Below are positions 63,798 through 64,000 of a DNA stretch of 64,000 nt, piece after piece. The notes under the pieces are model-generated. The model had not been told where the DNA came from. It was given only the letters and a program-made list of their open reading frames with translations, and searched no databases. The stretch spans positions 94,914,743 to 94,978,742 of the forward strand of contig NC_044278.2 of assembly GCF_004027225.2 (NCBI RefSeq), in the 5' to 3' direction. The DNA is from Strigops habroptila (lineage: Eukaryota > Chordata > Aves > Psittaciformes > Psittacidae). Both the position numbers and the translations under genes were made by a program. Numbering within the stretch: position 1 is the stretch's first letter; each line of letters begins with the position of its first letter.

Positions 63798-64000
63798 GTT
63801 TCAAACTTAAACAGGTGAGATTTAGGTTGGATATAAGGAAGATATACTTTACTGTGAGGGTGGTGAGACAGTGGCATAGGTTGCCCAGAGAAGCTGTGGC
63901 TGCGCCATCCCTGATAGTGTTCAAGGCCAGGTTGGACGAGGTTTTGAGCAACCTGGTCTAGTAGAAGGTCTCCCTGCCCATGGCAGGGGGTTGGAACTGG
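63798..64000 (+). mobile_element. CR1 LINE, 3'-end fragment cut by the window edge
   Basis: Runs from TTCAAACTTAAACAGGTGAG through GGTTGGATATAAGGAAG, CTTTACTGTGAGGGTGGTGA and TGATAGTGTTCAAGGCCAGG to GGCAGGGGGTTGGAACTGG at base 64000. On the plus strand it still reads as the C-terminal part of CR1 ORF2 (RFRLDIRKIYFTVRVVRQW, HRLPREAV) with an intact stop. The terminal tail lies beyond the window. Confidence 0.95.

Overview
The window looks like nuclear DNA of a bird. The clearest signs are several 3'-end fragments of CR1 LINEs carrying the usual ATTCTATG-type tail, a solo retroviral LTR of a type I associate with neoavian genomes, and vertebrate split-gene structure with a CpG-island promoter. 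The background is AT-rich and mostly non-coding. I cannot name the species.

Left third (1 to about 19.2 kb): the 5' two thirds of one gene on the minus strand, RCBTB2 (RCC1 and BTB domain containing protein 2). Eight coding exons can be joined without a frame break, from a start codon at 12745 down to a donor at 996/997, giving 373 residues plus one base. They cover the N-terminus and six repeat units of the RCC1-like beta-propeller. The BTB half is not in the window: it must lie left of base 1. A non-coding first exon ends at 18973 inside a CpG island (about 18655-19205), so the promoter fires leftward from there. One intron holds a CR1 copy whose tail ends about 10 bases from the splice acceptor.

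Right two thirds (19.2 to 64 kb): no gene with a recognisable product. In mammals CYSLTR2 and FNDC3A follow RCBTB2 on this side, but no cysteinyl-leukotriene-receptor reading frame is present, so that gene, if conserved, lies further right. This interval holds seven further CR1 fragments (both orientations), a 659-bp solo LTR with a perfect 5-bp target-site duplication (60447-61115), short microsatellites and a few compact inverted repeats. One spot deserves attention: a minus-strand reading frame at 22420-22658 that begins at a good splice acceptor, encodes a protein-like 78-residue tail, and is followed by AATAAA. A 47-base exon-like block at 28347-28393 joins to it in phase. I cannot assign either to a known family; together they are the best candidate here for an undescribed gene.

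All calls come from reading the sequence and from family knowledge; no database search was possible.
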